Shown: positions 61,045 through 64,000 of the stretch, one piece after another
Layout: every line of letters begins with the position of its first letter
Numbering within the stretch: position 1 is the first letter of the stretch
Assembly: GCF_037975245.1 (NCBI RefSeq)
Contig: NC_092579.1
Coordinates: 28,342,166 to 28,406,165 of the forward strand
DNA: 64,000 nucleotides
Direction: 5' to 3'
Source: Apostichopus japonicus
Lineage: Eukaryota; Echinodermata; Holothuroidea; Aspidochirotida; Stichopodidae
The notes under the pieces: generated by a model
Told to the model about the DNA's origin: nothing
Databases searched by the model: none
Seen by the model: only the letters and a program-made list of their open reading frames with translations
Program-made: the position numbers and the translations under genes

Positions 61045-62045
61045 AAGTGCTGCCTCTTCCCCCTTAGTGGTTCTTCTTAATGCTTTCCCATGCCTTTCTT
61101 CTTACTTATCATATGTCTCTGTCCCCCTGATGCTGCATCTTTTTCAACCTACCCCTCCACATAGGTAATTTATCTCTTCCCTATGGTGCTGTGTCTGCTC
61201 CCCTTTCAGCCATCTATAGTATGTCTTGCATATATGTTTCTCGTCCCCACTAAGAAAGTCTCTGTTTCCCTGTAGTGCTGTCTATTCTCTTCTCCCTAAT
61301 GTTGCTGTCCAACTCCCTCCTCCCTTGGTGTTGTCTGCTGTCCCTTGGTGTTATCTGCTGTCCCTTGGTGCTGTATGCTGTCTGTATCTGTTCCAACCCT
61401 CCTCCTCATTGGTTATAATGTATATCTTCCCTATTATGTATCTCTGCTCTTCTTTGAGCAATCATCAGAGTGTTCTTCAATACTGTACAGTACATGTATT
61501 TCTCCCCAATTAAAGGTGTCTCTGTTCTCCTTTGGTACTGTCTGCCCCTCTCCTCTTGGTGCTGTATGTTGTCCCGTGGAGTTGTGTGTTCTCCTTTGGT
61601 GTTGTACATTTTCCCTTGATGCTGTCTCTGCCTCTCCACTCACTTTTGATGCCTCTGCGCCTCTTTGTGCCATCTATGTATTCAAATATGTTTCTCCTTT
61701 GGTGATGTATGTTCCCTGTTTGCTGCTGTCTGTCACATTCTCCTTTTGCTGTTGTCTGGCCCCATCCTTCTTGATGCTATCTGTCCCCTCCCCTTGGCAC
61801 TGTCTGTTCTTTTCAGGTGTTGTCTGTTTCCATCTAAGTTGTCTATTTGCCCCCTTGGTACTATCTGTTTCCCACCCCTTGGTGCTGTGTTCCCCTTGGG
61901 GCTATATGCCCCCCCCCCTTTATGCTGTTTCCCCGTGGTGTTGTCTATTCTCCTACAGTATGCCATATCTCTTCTCCTTGATGCTGTCTCTAACTCTGCA
62001 CTAACTTCAGGTGATTATCTTTCCACTCCATTGGTGATGTCTTTG
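61045..62045. repeat. Degenerate CCCTTGGTGCTGTCTG minisatellite
   Basis: About 1 kb of diverged units, each near 25-45 bases with a core like CTCCCCTTGGTGCTGTCTGT. The clearest tandem copies are at 61320-61385. The region is pyrimidine-rich on the plus strand and stays open for long stretches in several frames on both strands (up to 219 codons), which is a by-product of the repeat. Confidence 0.85.
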
Positions 62046-62496
62046 TTCAAACAGTTCAAATTCATCATCAAACCATGGAATGAAAAATTGTCCTTGTCAA
62101 ACTTGTGATTATCAGTAAACATGTGGAAAATAGTGAACATTGTGTACCGAGAGGGGAGGAACTGGAACATAGAACAGTGCAAATGTCATAGACTAATGCA
62201 GAATTTACATTATTAGTAAAAACGAGCATCATTCTGAATGCATTGCATTTCAATCAGGACAAGTCAACAAGTCAATAATAGAGAGGGAAGAAAGCAAACT
62301 GCTGTTTGATTACAGTGATGACATCATACATGCAGCACTGTATGTTATCCGCCAACCAAGCTGTGTTTCCTTAATTCCGGAAGTACCATACTTAGAGCTC
62401 TGCATGTGTCCTACATATATCCGACAAAACTATATAACAGTATCTTAGTATAACAACTGAAGTCTTGTAAGATGCTTTGATAAGGGGTTAATCAAC

Positions 62497-62636
62497 GGTC
62501 TAGCGTGCGTTACTCACAGGATTAATGCACGATCGGGGGATAATGCAAGCGATGCACGAGGGCGGAGCTCGAGTGCATCCAGCGATAGCATTAACAACCG
62601 GAGTGCATTAATCATGTGAGTAACGCACGCTAGACC
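62497..62636. mobile_element. Fold-back (MITE-like) element with 34-bp inverted arms
   Basis: The left arm 62497-62530 and right arm 62603-62636 are inverted repeats with one mismatch, beginning GGTCTAGCGTGCGTTACTC. The 72-base interior is itself a looser inverted repeat (ATAATGC...GCATTAA, with GAGCTC near the middle). It is rich in CpG against an AT-rich background. No clear target duplication was found. Confidence 0.85.
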
Positions 62637-62743
62637 ATTCATTCATACACTACCATTTGTGTGGGGGAAAAAATCATAAAACAAAACATTTTTGGTTACA
62701 TATAACCAAAGATTTATTAAAGTGATGCCCCGTAATTTTACCA

Positions 62744-62763
62744 TGCGTTACTCACAGGATTAA
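62744..62763. repeat. Extra copy of the fold-back arm
   Basis: Twenty bases (TGCGTTACTC then ACAGGATTAA) identical to 62506-62525 in the left arm, in the same orientation, 238 bases away. Possibly a remnant of a second element. Confidence 0.85.
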
Positions 62764-64000
62764 CCACGGTCAGCTGACCTGAATGGACCAATAGGATTTA
62801 GGAATCTTTACTAAGTATGAATGAATGATATTTAATATATAATTTATTTTTGTTCCTCACACACCAGTGACTGTCAAATATGTCTATTAAGAATGGCATT
62901 AAACAATTTATCTAAACAATTAACTCAAAAAGATATGATTGATGGCTATTTCTGTCAGGTACATACTGCACGTTGTTTTTGGCCCCAAAGTTCTGACAAG
63001 CTAAACTTACTAAAGTTTCACAGAAACTGTCTTCCCAAAGCTTCACTCTGTCATTCTGACCTTCAGGCATGTCAGAGAAGTGTTCATCTTAAATAATTGC
63101 TCAGTCTCATCAAGGTAATGCATTGAGGGGCACAGCAGTAACTAACCACCAGTTCCAACATTAAGAGGGCTACACAAACCCAACCATTATCATTGGTCTA
63201 AGTGATACAGCAGGGAGTTTCCATAGCAACGCCTTGGATACAGATATTGTAACTGCGATGTGATGGAAAAAATTTCCCAAAACAGGAAAAATCTTATATG
63301 AAAGGTTTAATGGTCCTTAACACAAACTAGACTCTAAACACTTGATTACCTGTAAGTCTAAATATAACATCGAGACGCACTTGCTTTTACTTTTCAATGT
63401 TTTACGCTATAATTTGTCGTCTTATTTTCTGCAAGGGAGAAATGCTTGGAAGGGTGCAAATTGTAACAGTGCAGATTTCTTATGTAGATTGAGGGTTAGA
63501 ATTAATCAGTTATGTGTGAACGTTATTGTTCTCACTGTTGTGTTAACATCATTATTGTTGTTAAAAGTTATGTTTAGTTCAGGATACCAAAAAGTTCAAA
63601 CCCAATTTGAGAAGTTTAAGGTGCAGTCTTACGTGACTAACTGCAAAATACATTCCTTCTAGACTGTAAAAAAATTAAGCAAAGTTAACCTTCTATTATA
63701 AGCAACTTTTTTTTTATTTAATACCAAACCCACTGAGCAATCAAAAAGGTCAAGTTAGTGTACACAGTCTCCACTTTGAACTTTCAAATATCAAGTGTCC
63801 AATTTAAATGCCTACGCTTGACCATCTAAATAGGAAAACAAAGAAACAAGACAAAACAGAACAAAAGCCATTCCTAAACTGGGATGATAAAAAAAATTCT
63901 ACCTTTACAAAACAAGCAAATCTATTTATTTACCCAAAAAGAAAGAAGTGCTACATGTATGTAAACTTACCTTTGCTATTTGCTGATTAAACAGTAAAAT

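Larger units (their letters stand above)
56465..64000. other. Upstream flank of LMTK: no coding exon recognised
   Basis: Presumably includes the unplaced 5' untranslated exon and promoter of LMTK. It holds one 85-bp dispersed repeat (58146-58230), a palindrome cluster (60920-60975), a degenerate minisatellite (61045-62045) and a fold-back element (62497-62636). Remaining open frames are short and unrecognised. Confidence 0.55.

Noticed and set aside
61345-62004. 219-codon plus-strand open frame and overlapping frames on both strands
   Set aside because: All coincide with a degenerate minisatellite; the peptides are repetitive and hydrophobic, and several frames are open at once.

Overview
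This is a eukaryotic, AT-rich, intron-rich window dominated by a single protein-coding gene. The gene lies on the minus strand and spans about 54 kb, from a start codon near 56452 to a stop at 2884. I reconstructed eleven exons by hand from codon phase, splice-site dinucleotides and family similarity. The product is a lemur tyrosine kinase (LMTK/AATK family) of about 637 residues: signal peptide, short luminal segment, one transmembrane helix followed by a Cys cluster, an acidic linker, a kinase domain with the family's unusual DYG motif, and a short acidic tail. The repeat content, intron density and compact single LMTK suggest an invertebrate deuterostome, perhaps an echinoderm. That is inference, and nothing here fixes the species.

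Layout by position, which runs opposite to transcription: 1-2883 is downstream sequence with a plausible poly(A) signal; 2884-3595 is the last exon (kinase C-lobe end and tail); 4015-5182 holds two C-lobe exons; 7887-7971 carries the catalytic and DYG loops; 15909-16042 is the preceding kinase exon; 19839-28987 holds the hinge, VAIK and glycine-loop exons; 32333-32458 is the linker exon; 44094-44209 is the transmembrane exon; 56329-56464 is the signal-peptide exon. From 56465 to 64000 I see no coding exon. All exon phases close exactly (1914 coding bases including the stop when counted from the first Met).

The introns carry most of the unusual structure. Intron 7 has a 31/22-bp minisatellite just past the exon 7 donor; read on the gene's strand it is an array of about two dozen GTAAGTAT sites, the ideal U1 snRNA target. 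Intron 1 has a 398-bp hAT-type non-autonomous transposon with perfect 16-bp ends and an 8-bp target duplication. Intron 2 has nine exact-length 77-bp repeats. Introns 1 and 2 also carry two diverged copies of a sequence resembling the hammerhead-ribozyme end of Penelope-like retroelements. Upstream of the gene are a CpG-rich fold-back element with 34-bp arms and a degenerate minisatellite open in several frames. A small unrecognised reading frame sits inside intron 6 on the opposite strand.

I found no rRNA, tRNA, CRISPR or complete autonomous mobile element.
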